Source of the DNA: Agapetus fuscipes
Taxonomy: Eukaryota; Arthropoda; Insecta; Trichoptera; Glossosomatidae
Length of the DNA stretch: 64,000 bases
Direction: 5' to 3'
Assembly: GCA_951799405.1 (NCBI GenBank)
Contig: OX637344.1
Location: 16,678,001 to 16,742,000, forward strand
Shown: positions 1-10,110 of the stretch, in pieces
Numbering within the stretch: position 1 is the stretch's first letter
How the letters are laid out: each line of letters begins with the position of its first letter
Translations under genes and position numbers: made by a program
The notes under the pieces: model-generated
Told to the model about the DNA's origin: nothing
Seen by the model: only the letters and a program-made list of their open reading frames with translations
Databases searched by the model: none

Positions 1-252
1 GTAAAGATAGATTAACATTTAAAGCTCATATCAAATGCATGGCCAGTGCCCACAAACAGAAACGTGTGTCGTGTAGTTCGCGCTAGCAAATGCTGAATGT
101 GTACTTACAAATTAAATCCAAACCTAAAATTAACATAAGCCCTGTAACTTTTGCTGACCTTCCCTGAAACAGGCGTGACATTGGCAAAGTGAATATTTTT
201 TTTCAGTATGGGTGATCAGCCTCATACGAACCTATAAGTCAAGGAAATATAA
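1..252 (-). mobile_element. LN LINE 3' UTR copy
   Basis: Antisense copy of the commonest repeat in the window, cut by the window edge. Recognised by the shared blocks GTTCGCGC, TTCCCTGAAACAGG, GACATTGGCAAAGTGAA and GGTCAGCCTCATAC, which recur in the same order about 45 times here. In full copies (19123-19612, 28395-28895, 49492-50060) these blocks follow a LINE reading frame, so this is a 5'-truncated LINE 3' end, non-coding. Confidence 0.85.
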
Positions 253-1141
253 TGTAATTATAAAAAAGGTAAATTTTTTTTTGTTGGGAAATTAAGTATC
301 CAGCTTTTATCATCTACAAAAAGAAAATAAAATACTCAATGAATTTTGACCAAATTCTCAGAATGCGTGTAAAATCCCATTGAGACTTAGATTGGGTAAA
401 GTTTGTAGTTGATCGGTAAACAAACATTATTTGTTCGACATTTTATTTTTTTGTCACATAAAATTAATAGAAGTCATTATTTCACAAATTGGTTTCAATC
501 AAATTTAGACACTTCAACGTCTGTCAGGTCAGGGAAAAGCTGCATTTTTTTTTAATGTATTGATCCAATTTTTATTGTCAATAAGACATGGCGCAGGCGG
601 CGTACTAACTTACAATTATTTCAATAACGCCAATTCGGAAGCCGACGCCTTTTCCCTCGACCACACCAGCTACAATTACACTTTAAGAGTTCTATGCAAA
701 TTTGGTCGTAGCTTTAGAAAGCGACGATTTTTATCTCCGGTCTTTGAATCTGATATAAAATCTATATTATCTTTGATAATGATGTTAGATATTTTTTTCA
801 CTATTTTTTCAAAGTAAAATCAGATATTCCTTTCGATTTAAAATGAAGCTTGAATAAAATAAAATATTACTTTAATTGACTTTCAAAAAAAAATTCAGCA
901 CCCTTATGACAAATAAAAAATGTCTCTTATTTTTTCTCAAATAGAATATTGAATCCTTTGGAAAAAAATGTTTTTACAGTAAGCCTTTGGCGTATGAGAA
1001 ATGTCAGAATCTAAAATGTAATGTGTGCCAAGTAGGCCAGACACCAGAAACATTGAGGACGCAAACAATGATTGCTCTGTTTTTTTTATGGTATGTAGCT
1101 AGCAAGGATATATACTAACACATAATCTTATTTTCAATGAT
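253..1141. other. AT-rich stretch, nothing recognised
   Basis: No repeat family shared with the rest of the window was found. Positions 583-730 are less AT-rich and carry an 85-residue open frame (560-817), but I see no motif, splice signal or second copy to support a gene. Confidence 0.5.
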
Positions 1142-1300
1142 AAATTACCATTTAAGATTAATATAAAATGTACACCCACAAGCAGTTACGTCTAAGTTCG
1201 TGCTTACAAATTCTGAATGTGTACTTAGAAATTAAAACTCAAACCTCAAACGGACATAAAACCTGCAATTTTTGACGATCTCCCTGAAACAGGGGTCAAC
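1142..1300 (-). mobile_element. LN LINE 3' UTR fragment
   Basis: Diverged antisense piece running from the 3' tail region to the CCCTGAAACAGGGGT block, then broken off. Older than most copies by its divergence. Confidence 0.7.
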
Positions 1301-1546
1301 AAAATCAATTCAATAAGTGAATTTTACCATAAATGAACTCTTATTTCAATTTATACAATAATTTGTAAACATATCTTTATCCAATAGAAAATGTAGTTCG
1401 ATACCTTAAAGGAAATATTTTATAAGTGACATACTCGTATTAAGGTTACATGAGTTTCTCAGATATATGCACCTTTTTTCCTATTTTCTACGTGAGAAAA
1501 CATAACAAAAGAGTGACAAATCTGTTATTTAGAAGTTTGTCATAAC

Positions 1547-1571
1547 TATATATATATATATATATATATAT
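1547..1571. repeat. (TA)n microsatellite
   Basis: About twelve uninterrupted TA repeats just before the next LN copy. Confidence 0.9.
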
Positions 1572-1576
1572 TGCCT

Positions 1577-1806
1577 TCACTGGGGATTCACATTATATGC
1601 ATTCTCACAAGCAGACACGTGCAAGTTCGCGCTTACACATGCCGCATATGAACCTACAACATAAAAACCCAAATCACAAATGGACATACACCCTACAACT
1701 CTTGCCGTCCTTCCCTGAAACAGGAGTGATATTGGTAAATGGAACTATTTTCTATGGTATGGGTGGTCAGCCGCATACCAACTTATAAGTCAAGGAACAT
1801 ATACAA
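1577..1806 (-). mobile_element. LN LINE 3' UTR copy
   Basis: Well-preserved antisense copy of the subfamily with the GCATTCTCACAAGCAGACAC block. It runs to the conserved ATAAGTCAAGGAACATA at its 5' side. Confidence 0.85.
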
Positions 1807-2110
1807 CAAATTACATTTTTTTCTTATCAGAACCAAAATATCAGAACATACATATTTTTGCGAACTTTCGCGAATTTTATGTCTCTGGTAACTGGCCTAA
1901 CGGGGAATCAAGATCGTTCAATAATAATAATATCACATAAGCCTTCTTTATGTGCCGGTCGATGTAGGAAAAAATAATTTTAGTATTGAAATAAGCTTTT
2001 GAAATTTCGCTCTTGGGTTTTTAAAAAAAATATATATCTATAGACTTACCTACAGCCGTACTTCTGTGCCTTTATTTTATATGTATAATATAAAATCTAT
2101 GTTGCAAGTA
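1807..2110. other. AT-rich stretch, nothing recognised
   Basis: Spacer between two LN copies. No open frame or shared repeat seen. Confidence 0.5.
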
Positions 2111-2168
2111 TATTATATCAAAATTTAAGATTCGTGTAAGTTTTCGCTTTCACATGCTGCATGTGTAC
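2111..2168 (-). mobile_element. LN copy, left part, split by LTR-1
   Basis: Ends at CATGCTGCATGTGTAC, the exact point where LTR-1 begins. The repeat resumes at 8119. Joining the two sides with one GTAC restores the normal LN order, so this was the insertion target. Confidence 0.8.
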
Positions 2169-3972
2169 TGTAGAGTTCCCCTCCTGATGAAAAGATGGGG
2201 AGAAGTTCTCCAGATGATTCCAATTGGTGAGATCTTCCCTCTCAGAGAGATTGTTGAAGACCTTTCCTTGGTCCATGATGAAGGTGAAGGTAGATCAGAG
2301 ATCTTGGAATCCTTGTGGATGCTGGTGCTGCTCGAACTGGAACTGGTAAATGTCCCTCGCTGCCTCCTCAGGTGATCGTCGTCGTTTTAGTTTTGGCCAA
2401 TTGTGTGATCGTCTAGCTAAGGTTAGGACTCCTCGTCGCGTGGAAGATTATGAAACGGAACGTTGTGTAAATTTTTTGTTTTACCGTTTCAAAATCTACT
2501 TTAGTGGCAAACCCAAATTCGTTATCGTTTGGTGTGGAACATACGCATTTTCTAACTAAATTGTAAATTCAAAATTATAATTAAAAAGCTTACGAGATTT
2601 AAGTTACGTGTAATGCAAAATGACTATATGATATTAAAACCGATTTTAAAACAAGTGACTTTCATTTTTTAATGGGATTTTGTTTTCTGTGAAATTACTA
2701 GAACCCGCTCTGGTAAGGTCACGGCGTATAGAAAAAAACATGGCAGTCAACGTATTCAAAGGCGTATACAAAATGAGGAACAGGAAAAAGGGGGGACGCA
2801 AATCGCGAAAAGTTACTTGATGTGTTAATTTTGTTAGTCTTTTTATTTGACAGATTACATAAATGTACAAAATAACATTATAATAACAATATGAATAAAT
2901 TACATTGCGCCTAAATGTATTACGTATAATATATTTATAATAATATGCAAATCTACCTCCACCCACCCCATAATTATTTTAATTAAAATCCCACCTCTAA
3001 GTAGAAAATCTGCCTGCTAGCTTCAGTGGAGAAGCCAGTGGACTTGCGACCTCTGGAGTAGGGTTATTCGATCGAATTACAAGCTCAACGCTCCCCTTCT
3101 TCACCAAAGAAACGTCACAGGACTTTAGCACGCTAATTTTTGGAAAAAGGAAAGGAAGTCTTGTCACCAGCTTCGACTAAGTGTTACCCCACTGGGTCGG
3201 ATATTTCAGCATTCCCGTTACCAAAACTTAACGCGCGCCTACTCCATACTCTATTCCAAGCTGCTTTTGTTAGAGAAGACAGCTTCTAATTTACCCCAAT
3301 CATTCTACCAAAATTCGCAATACCATGGCACCGTCTGATGCTCAGCAAGTCCGGCCAAGTAGACCCGAGACAGATGCCAAAATAAAGAAAACCTGGCAAA
3401 ACAATATTTGTGGAAATATCTACTCCATAACCTGTTCCTGGTGCACCTCAATATCGGGAAAACCCGATATGGGTGGAAGACCCGAAGCACAGACTACGAA
3501 AGACCTTTCCACATCCCCATAAATAATGCCTTAACCAATCGAAATTCGAATGGTAGAAAAATAATTGTGCAAACCGCTTTACTCACGGACAGGAACACGC
3601 CACTGGTTTTAAGTTTGTATTAATGTCGCGACATTAGTTATTTTTAGTGCAATCAGCTTAATTATTTTCTCCCGGCAGCATCTCAGGTCCATTATCAGCT
3701 CCATCCTCACACAAACACCCACAAATCAAATATTAAACAGCAATTTTCAGGATTTTAGCTAATGATTTTACACAGAAGAGACACGTCACCCACGGGAAAC
3801 AGATCGAAACTGAATTCAACCCAGCAATGGAGTTGTCAAAGGACAGCTCAAGGTTTTTTTATGAGGGTACCTTTTTTTTGTTCCAAGTTTTTAAGTGCCA
3901 TAGAAAGATATATAATACTTTGTATAGAAGTACGGATGTTTAAACGAATATAGATGGAGTCAGATCTTTACA
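2169..3972 (-). repeat. LTR-1 3' LTR
   Basis: It is the 3' LTR because the element reads on the minus strand. 1804 bp, bounded by TG and CA, and colinear without gaps with 6315-8118 at an offset of 4146. The single difference I found is G at 3930 against T at 8076. Several short open frames inside it are duplicated identically in the other LTR and are not supported as genes. Confidence 0.93.
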
Positions 3973-3981
3973 TTCCCCCCT
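3973..3981 (-). other. Polypurine tract of LTR-1
   Basis: AGGGGGGAA on the minus strand, immediately next to the 3' LTR. This is the usual plus-strand priming site of LTR retroelements and confirms the element's orientation. Confidence 0.8.
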
Positions 3982-4525
3982 AATTTTATGGAAGGTTTTC
4001 AAGAGTTTACGAATGGAAAAGTTATCAGAAAATTCTTTAGTTAAAGATATGAAAAAAAAATATTAATGCATCAATATTATTTCCGAATTGAGCTCGCGCA
4101 CAAATATTTGTATCATTTTACTTCATTTATGTTTATCTTCGCACAAATTTGTAGAACGATCGATATTTTTATTTTCCATCACTGGATTTCCATGCTTTGG
4201 TTACCGCACTGCTCTGTTTTGTCGTTCGCTCTGTCCGCTGCATTCCTCCTTCCAATATCTCACACACATCTGGAAGCGCTTAGGGTTGCGTCAGTCCCCC
4301 GCCTCCCTTGCACTTCTCCCCCCTAAAAGTCTTACCCCGTGGACCATTTCAACATAATATTATGCGTGTACTTTTGTGGGCGAGAATTTAAAATAAAAAA
4401 TGATATATGCACTTGTGTTCATAAATCAGTAATGTTTATTTTCCAAATCAGAACATATTATCATCGCATTGGCACAACGTATTATATCAATTGAAGGTAA
4501 TAGTCATAAATAAAATCAGACAAAA
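3982..4525 (-). other. LTR-1 interior between gag and polypurine tract
   Basis: About 540 bp without a retained pol frame. AATAAA-like sequences occur on the minus strand near 4440. No trace of YADD or integrase motifs in any frame. Confidence 0.6.
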
Positions 4526-5230
4526 TTATTTTTCAAATGCAATCGTGTTCAATTCTTTTAAGGCGTTGACCTTCTCCTTCCCATTTCTTTTTAACCGTCG
4601 CCGCAACTTTGTCCTTCGTCTCCGCTTGGTGTAGTCAGCATTCGTCTTTCGTGGACATGACTCTTCATGTTTAGGACATCTGGAATCCTCTGCGGTTGAG
4701 TTCACTCTAGCTCTCGTGATTTCCTCTATGTCTTGTATCATCCTCAGGTATTCAGCGGCTTCACAGGCTGTAGATTTTCCGGTCACACTCCACATTCTCC
4801 ATACATCGTCTGGATAATGTCTCATCACGTCTTCAACAGCTTGGGTTTTATCCTGGGGTGGTATCACGGATTGCGACAGCATGTAATGCTCGCAGAAATG
4901 TTCCACCATATCTTTGTTTCCTTGAGGGTCCCATTTTCCTGTTAATATTTTTATCCTCGCCTCTCGCTGCTCAATATATCCCCAATATCGTTTCAAAAAG
5001 TCTTTCTTGAATTCTGCAAAACATGCCCATTTTGAACGATAAATATCCGCCCATAGCCGAGCATTTCCAATCAAACATTCATCAACAACCTGCATTGCAC
5101 GTCCCCCGGCATCCGTTAGTCTTATAAATGTTTCCAATTCTTCTAAGAACCGTAAAGGGTATTCGTCAAACCCCGCGAATATCGGCCTCTCAATTTTCAA
5201 TGGAAGAATCGTCTCCATCTGTTTTTCCAT
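4526..5230 (-). CDS. gag: Gag-like capsid protein of LTR-1 (234 aa)
   Basis: Intact frame from an ATG at 5230 to TAA at 4526-4528. The N-terminal part contains IERPIFAGFDEYPLRFLEEL, the pattern of Retrotrans_gag-type capsid domains (a P-x-F-x-G block, then a helix with FLEEL). A second block, ARLWADIYRSKWACFAEFKK, then FLKRYWGYIEQREAR, matches the rest of that fold at about residues 57-93. The C-terminus (about residues 185-225) is strongly basic (KRRRRTKLRRRLKRNGKEK) and has a C-P-K-H-E-E-S-C cluster, but no canonical CX2CX4HX4C knuckle, so RNA binding is probably through the basic tail. The inferred role is assembly of virus-like particles that package the element's RNA. The frame is the only long one in the element and lacks stops or shifts, consistent with recent selection. 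A domesticated gag is less likely given the near-identical LTRs. Confidence 0.82.
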   Translation of the reverse strand: MEKQMETILPLKIERPIFAGFDEYPLRFLEELETFIRLTDAGGRAMQVVDECLIGNARLWADIYRSKWACFAEFKKDFLKRYWGYIEQREARIKILTGKWDPQGNKDMVEHFCEHYMLSQSVIPPQDKTQAVEDVMRHYPDDVWRMWSVTGKSTACEAAEYLRMIQDIEEITRARVNSTAEDSRCPKHEESCPRKTNADYTKRRRRTKLRRRLKRNGKEKVNALKELNTIAFEK

Positions 5231-5923
5231 TTATTTTAAAAAAATGCCTTCCAAAAGCTTCCAAATTACGACAAATTCTGTTGCACCTCAAAACAACACA
5301 AAGCAAATACAATCACTCAATGATCACTTATGACGTTCGTTTTTCGAACTTAATAAGATATATTATGTAAGTCACTCAAGTATATTATTATTTCTAATAA
5401 ACTAAACGCACGTATATCACAAAATCACTTCACCCAAAATATAAAAACACTCAACACTTAAAATATATTTTGTTCACATGAAAACCTATATCACTCACAC
5501 GAAAGCAAAAAAATAAACTATAACTGTTACTTGAAATGACGCAAGTTATAAAATTTTATCACCAGGGCTCGGGGTTTATGGTTTTTAAGCAAAAAACGAT
5601 AATATTATTTAAACTAAGGGTTTTTTTCTTACGCGTCGAAACACATCTTGCATTCATTTAAATATTGAATGTAGGCAATAATAATATTCCTAAAATAACA
5701 AATCCTTGTTTCGAACAAGTTCAAAAGTCTTTTTTTTTTAAAAGAATGAAGGCAATACATTATTTCCAAAGTGGATATATGAGCCAAAAAAACCCATGCC
5801 TCGACCCTAGACCAAAATTCTAAAATCACACAAAAAAAATCGACACATGTGTCGCAGCAAGATCAGGGCCGCGCGCGTAAAAAAGCAGCCCTAGGCGATT
5901 TTAACCAAATTAAAAATACACTC
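5231..5923 (-). other. LTR-1 untranslated leader, proximal part
   Basis: About 1.1 kb separates the 5' LTR from gag, of which this is the gag-proximal 690 bp. AT-rich, no long frame in the sense direction. A packaging signal would be expected somewhere here, but none can be pointed to. Confidence 0.5.
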
Positions 5924-6268
5924 TTTTTTACTCGCGAAGTTTTAGATTTAATAAAATTAAATGCGACTTTACAAATCAACTATTAAATTTTTAAGAAAGA
6001 TACGTTAACATTTTACTCGTGAAGTTTTCAATTAAAGAAATTTAAACGCGATTTTACTAAACTGTTATTGAGTTTTTTAGATACGTTAAACATTTAAAAT
6101 ACGTTATTCTTTTACTAGTTAAATTTTCGCTTTAAGAAGTTAATACTCGATTTTACAATTTATTATTAAATTTTTATCAAAAATTAATTCAGTAACCGTG
6201 ACATTTTCGATTTAAGATATTTAAAAGGGATTTTACTGATTTACTATTGAATTTTTAACAAAATACGC
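5924..6268 (-). repeat. Degenerate ~85-bp tandem repeat in the LTR-1 leader
   Basis: Four diverged units share the order (plus strand) TTTTACTCG, GAAGTTTT, a T/A run, ACGCGATTTTACT and TTATTAAATTTTTA. Units begin near 5924, 6009, 6106 and 6191. Each contains a ttaa-rich core and a CGATTTTAC block. Confidence 0.6.
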
Positions 6269-6294
6269 ATGTTCCACTTGTCTAACCAAACGAT

Positions 6295-6312
6295 CCTTGG
6301 TCACGGATACCA
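6295..6312 (-). other. Putative primer-binding site of LTR-1
   Basis: On the minus strand TGGTATCCGTGACC begins two bases inside the 5' LTR. Position and the TGG start fit a tRNA primer site. I could not assign the tRNA. Confidence 0.5.
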
Positions 6313-6314
6313 AC

Positions 6315-8118
6315 TGTAGAGTTCCCCTCCTGATGAAAAGATGGGGAGAAGTTCTCCAGATGATTCCAATTGGTGAGATCTTCCCTCTCAGAGAGATTGT
6401 TGAAGACCTTTCCTTGGTCCATGATGAAGGTGAAGGTAGATCAGAGATCTTGGAATCCTTGTGGATGCTGGTGCTGCTCGAACTGGAACTGGTAAATGTC
6501 CCTCGCTGCCTCCTCAGGTGATCGTCGTCGTTTTAGTTTTGGCCAATTGTGTGATCGTCTAGCTAAGGTTAGGACTCCTCGTCGCGTGGAAGATTATGAA
6601 ACGGAACGTTGTGTAAATTTTTTGTTTTACCGTTTCAAAATCTACTTTAGTGGCAAACCCAAATTCGTTATCGTTTGGTGTGGAACATACGCATTTTCTA
6701 ACTAAATTGTAAATTCAAAATTATAATTAAAAAGCTTACGAGATTTAAGTTACGTGTAATGCAAAATGACTATATGATATTAAAACCGATTTTAAAACAA
6801 GTGACTTTCATTTTTTAATGGGATTTTGTTTTCTGTGAAATTACTAGAACCCGCTCTGGTAAGGTCACGGCGTATAGAAAAAAACATGGCAGTCAACGTA
6901 TTCAAAGGCGTATACAAAATGAGGAACAGGAAAAAGGGGGGACGCAAATCGCGAAAAGTTACTTGATGTGTTAATTTTGTTAGTCTTTTTATTTGACAGA
7001 TTACATAAATGTACAAAATAACATTATAATAACAATATGAATAAATTACATTGCGCCTAAATGTATTACGTATAATATATTTATAATAATATGCAAATCT
7101 ACCTCCACCCACCCCATAATTATTTTAATTAAAATCCCACCTCTAAGTAGAAAATCTGCCTGCTAGCTTCAGTGGAGAAGCCAGTGGACTTGCGACCTCT
7201 GGAGTAGGGTTATTCGATCGAATTACAAGCTCAACGCTCCCCTTCTTCACCAAAGAAACGTCACAGGACTTTAGCACGCTAATTTTTGGAAAAAGGAAAG
7301 GAAGTCTTGTCACCAGCTTCGACTAAGTGTTACCCCACTGGGTCGGATATTTCAGCATTCCCGTTACCAAAACTTAACGCGCGCCTACTCCATACTCTAT
7401 TCCAAGCTGCTTTTGTTAGAGAAGACAGCTTCTAATTTACCCCAATCATTCTACCAAAATTCGCAATACCATGGCACCGTCTGATGCTCAGCAAGTCCGG
7501 CCAAGTAGACCCGAGACAGATGCCAAAATAAAGAAAACCTGGCAAAACAATATTTGTGGAAATATCTACTCCATAACCTGTTCCTGGTGCACCTCAATAT
7601 CGGGAAAACCCGATATGGGTGGAAGACCCGAAGCACAGACTACGAAAGACCTTTCCACATCCCCATAAATAATGCCTTAACCAATCGAAATTCGAATGGT
7701 AGAAAAATAATTGTGCAAACCGCTTTACTCACGGACAGGAACACGCCACTGGTTTTAAGTTTGTATTAATGTCGCGACATTAGTTATTTTTAGTGCAATC
7801 AGCTTAATTATTTTCTCCCGGCAGCATCTCAGGTCCATTATCAGCTCCATCCTCACACAAACACCCACAAATCAAATATTAAACAGCAATTTTCAGGATT
7901 TTAGCTAATGATTTTACACAGAAGAGACACGTCACCCACGGGAAACAGATCGAAACTGAATTCAACCCAGCAATGGAGTTGTCAAAGGACAGCTCAAGGT
8001 TTTTTTATGAGGGTACCTTTTTTTTGTTCCAAGTTTTTAAGTGCCATAGAAAGATATATAATACTTTGTATAGAATTACGGATGTTTAAACGAATATAGA
8101 TGGAGTCAGATCTTTACA
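6315..8118 (-). repeat. LTR-1 5' LTR
   Basis: Second 1804-bp LTR. Outer flank GTAC (8119-8122) matches 2165-2168. It carries the transcription start for the minus-strand element by position. Confidence 0.93.
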
Positions 8119-8260
8119 GTACTCACAAAAAAACTGAAATGTACACCAATCCTGCAACTCTCGCCGCCCATATCTGATACAGGGATGACATTGGTAGAGT
8201 TAATTATTTTTACAGTATATGTAGTCAACTTCTTACAAATGTATAAGTTAACAAGCTTTT
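8119..8260 (-). mobile_element. LN copy, right part, split by LTR-1
   Basis: Resumes the LN order (CCTGCAACTC, TGATACAGGGATGACATTGG, TATAAGTTAA) broken at 2168. Confidence 0.75.
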
Positions 8261-8339
8261 CTTTATTAAAGTCATTTAATAATAATAAAAAGGTTCTAAA
8301 TAGGTTATTCGTTTATTTAAATTTTAATAGAATTCCTCA

Positions 8340-8356
8340 AAAAAAAAAAAAAAAAT
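8340..8356. repeat. Poly(A) run
   Basis: Simple A-run in an otherwise AT-rich 200-bp spacer (8261-8470). Confidence 0.8.
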
Positions 8357-8474
8357 TTTTTGCCAAAAACCAAAAATCATATCCTCTCTTTTGACATAAT
8401 GATTGTAAAGGCTCTGCCCAATTAGGGGTTTATTGGAAACTCCAAAAATAAAATACCAGCAAGGTACACTCAGT

Positions 8475-8575
8475 GTTTCCAAGAAATGAGTACCAGCCCC
8501 CTCGGGAGCTGAGACACCCCCACTTCAACTGAAGTGGTTGGCGTAAGGCCGGCCCCTTTACCTGGAAAAATAAAT
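8475..8575 (+). mobile_element. SINE1 body fragment
   Basis: Carries the SINE1 blocks AATGAGTACCAGCCCCCTCG, ACTTCAACTGAAGTGG and GGCGTAAGGCCGGCC, but neither the tRNA head nor the 3' hairpin. It is fused directly to the LB LINE end that follows. Confidence 0.75.
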
Positions 8576-8915
8576 ACGTCCCACTCGCAATTTGAGAATG
8601 AAAGTACTAAAAAGCACAATGAGATGGTTCGGACATCTTGAAAGAATGGATGATGAACGACTAACAAAGCAAGTGTACAGAGGAAATGTGAGAGGAAAAC
8701 GTGGCAAGGAAAGACCGAGAAAGGAATGGATAGACCAAATGGGTGAGATTGTGAAAGAATGAAACCTGCAGAGTGAGAATAAGAGAAGAGTATGTGTGAA
8801 GAAAGTGATGAATGTTGAAGAGATGAAAGAGGTATGCAAGGACAGAAAAGGGTGAAGACGCATCCGCGGAGGTACCTGCTACCCCTAGTGGAACGGTGGC
8901 AGGATACAGTAACAG
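8576..8915 (+). pseudogene. LB LINE C-terminal remnant
   Basis: Conceptual translation gives MRWFGHLERMDDERLTK, GKERPRKEWIDQMG and KRRVCVKKVMNVEEM in order, the RNA-binding-like C-terminus of insect RTE/Daphne-type LINEs. In-frame stops fall at 8761 (TGA) and near 8852. The 3' end is the short tail AGTAACAGTAACAG. Confidence 0.8.
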
Positions 8916-8947
8916 TAACAGCCATATGCGACCTCTTTGGGGAAAAC

Positions 8948-9475
8948 GGTCGGTGTTATGGCCGAGGGGGCCAAGCGAGCTGATCTTTCGAGCGTATTTG
9001 GAATAGAATAACGTTGGTTCGATCCCCGCCTGGGTCATTTGACCATAACTTTTACCCTGGTTCAACAGATCGCTCCTCCAGTTCTTGTTTATCGTATAGA
9101 CCAATTCTGTCAAACGTGACTTTTTAATGCAGTTGTCTTAAGAATCAAATTCTACACAATCTGAGCTAAGAAAAAACGTAAAAGTCGATAATGTGAGAGT
9201 TTTTTTTAAATATTTTTAAAATCAATTTCCTGTTTTCCTAAGATACATTGGTCCAGTACCTACACATGCAAACATTGCTCATGGAAAATTAGCTGAATGG
9301 TCTATACGGTAAACAAGAACTAAGGCAGCGAGATGTTATTGGGTAATTATTAATTAATAATTCATTAAAATAAACAATAATGAATTATTTATTAATGTTA
9401 TTAATACCTGTTTCTGGCCAGGCCGAATAGGTTGGTGAATTGCATTCCTCTTCACAAATCTATTTAAAAAAAAAA
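8948..9475 (+). mobile_element. SINE3 copy interrupted by an inverted-repeat element
   Basis: Head 8952-9078 has TATGGCCGAGGGGGCCAAGC (A-box region of a Ser/Leu-type tRNA) and GGTTCGATCCCC (B box). The 3' end 9405-9472 (GGTTGGTGAATTGCATTCC, then A-run) matches the intact copy at 31803-32012. The middle is displaced by the element at 9080-9321. Confidence 0.65.
9080..9321. mobile_element. Short terminal-inverted-repeat element inside SINE3 (D2)
   Basis: The ends AGTTCTTGTTTATCGTATAG (near 9080) and its near-complement TATACGGTAAACAAGAACT (to 9321) form ~24-bp inverted termini. The core reappears inverted at 20035-20235, without these ends. Confidence 0.6.
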
Positions 9476-9693
9476 TTAGGCAAAAAGTTGCACTATGGTT
9501 TGAGGAATCAGCCATTGATATTCAACAGGCGCCCGCTTCTTATAATAATAAACATGAAGTAATTTATCTTTCGGTAAATGGATAAATATGTGGATCCACT
9601 CCGCGACCAATCCCCCAAAATAAATTGCTCCAGTTTAAAATTTGACTTTCAAGAGCTCAAGAAATTATTATTCCAAGAAGGGCAACTTCGCCT

Positions 9694-9809
9694 GGATCAG
9701 ACTCTCTCTCTCTCATTGAGTAATAACATAGAGGAGCAGAAACTTACTGCGGATCAGACTCTCTCTCTCTCTCATTGAGTAATAACATAGACGAGCAGAA
9801 ACTTACTGC
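9694..9809. repeat. 57/59-bp tandem duplication with a (CT)n core
   Basis: GGATCAGACTCTCTCTC...CTTACTGC occurs at 9694-9750 and again at 9751-9809. The second unit has one extra CT and one G-to-C change. Confidence 0.9.
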
Positions 9810-10110
9810 ATTGATACATACCATCTACCACATTTGTCTCAGTCCTGTCAAACGTTGCAGTTGTGTAGTCATACAAAACATGTAAAATTTTATGTTTTCT
9901 TGCTTTTTTCATTTTGTGTTTGGACACCCAATTACAGCACATACCATAATGTCTTAAAATAATGCCTTTTTCCTTTAAAATTCGTAAATTGTATCGATCA
10001 CAAGATTTATACCACATGCGTCTATGTTTGGACTGCTCCGGGCATTGTACGCACGCGGCAATGCTGCCACCTTTCTAGAAACATTTTTACATTCACCTGA
10101 GTTTTTTTGT
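9810..10110. other. Unassigned stretch
   Basis: Nothing recognised. Short overlapping frames only. Confidence 0.5.

Larger units (their letters stand above)
2169..8118 (-). mobile_element. LTR-1: complete gag-only LTR retrotransposon
   Basis: Two 1804-bp direct repeats (2169-3972 and 6315-8118) begin TGTAGAG and end TTTACA on the plus strand and bracket a 2342-bp interior. The four bases GTAC flank both outer ends as a target-site duplication. On the minus strand the interior starts near a primer-binding-site-like TGG (6312 down) and ends in the polypurine tract AGGGGGGAA (3981-3973), directly abutting the 3' LTR. The only substantial reading frame is a gag-like protein (4526-5230). No protease, reverse transcriptase, RNase H or integrase frame fits in the interior. 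It therefore matches the structure of non-autonomous gag-bearing LTR elements (the TR-GAG type described in plants) and would need pol from a partner. Only one base differs between the LTRs, so insertion was recent. Confidence 0.93.

Noticed and set aside
560..817. 85-residue frame in a slightly GC-richer stretch
   Set aside because: No splice signals, motif or second copy. Codon use and the low-complexity C-terminus do not support a gene.
2646..2966. 106-residue frame, repeated identically at 6792-7112
   Set aside because: Lies within the LTRs of LTR-1 and is duplicated because the LTR is. Low complexity, with no motif.
8470..9113. Two or three overlapping minus-strand frames of 100-151 residues
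   Set aside because: They are antisense to the LB LINE tail and the SINE3 head. Their Ser/Leu/Phe-rich translation is typical of the complement of a purine-rich LINE frame.
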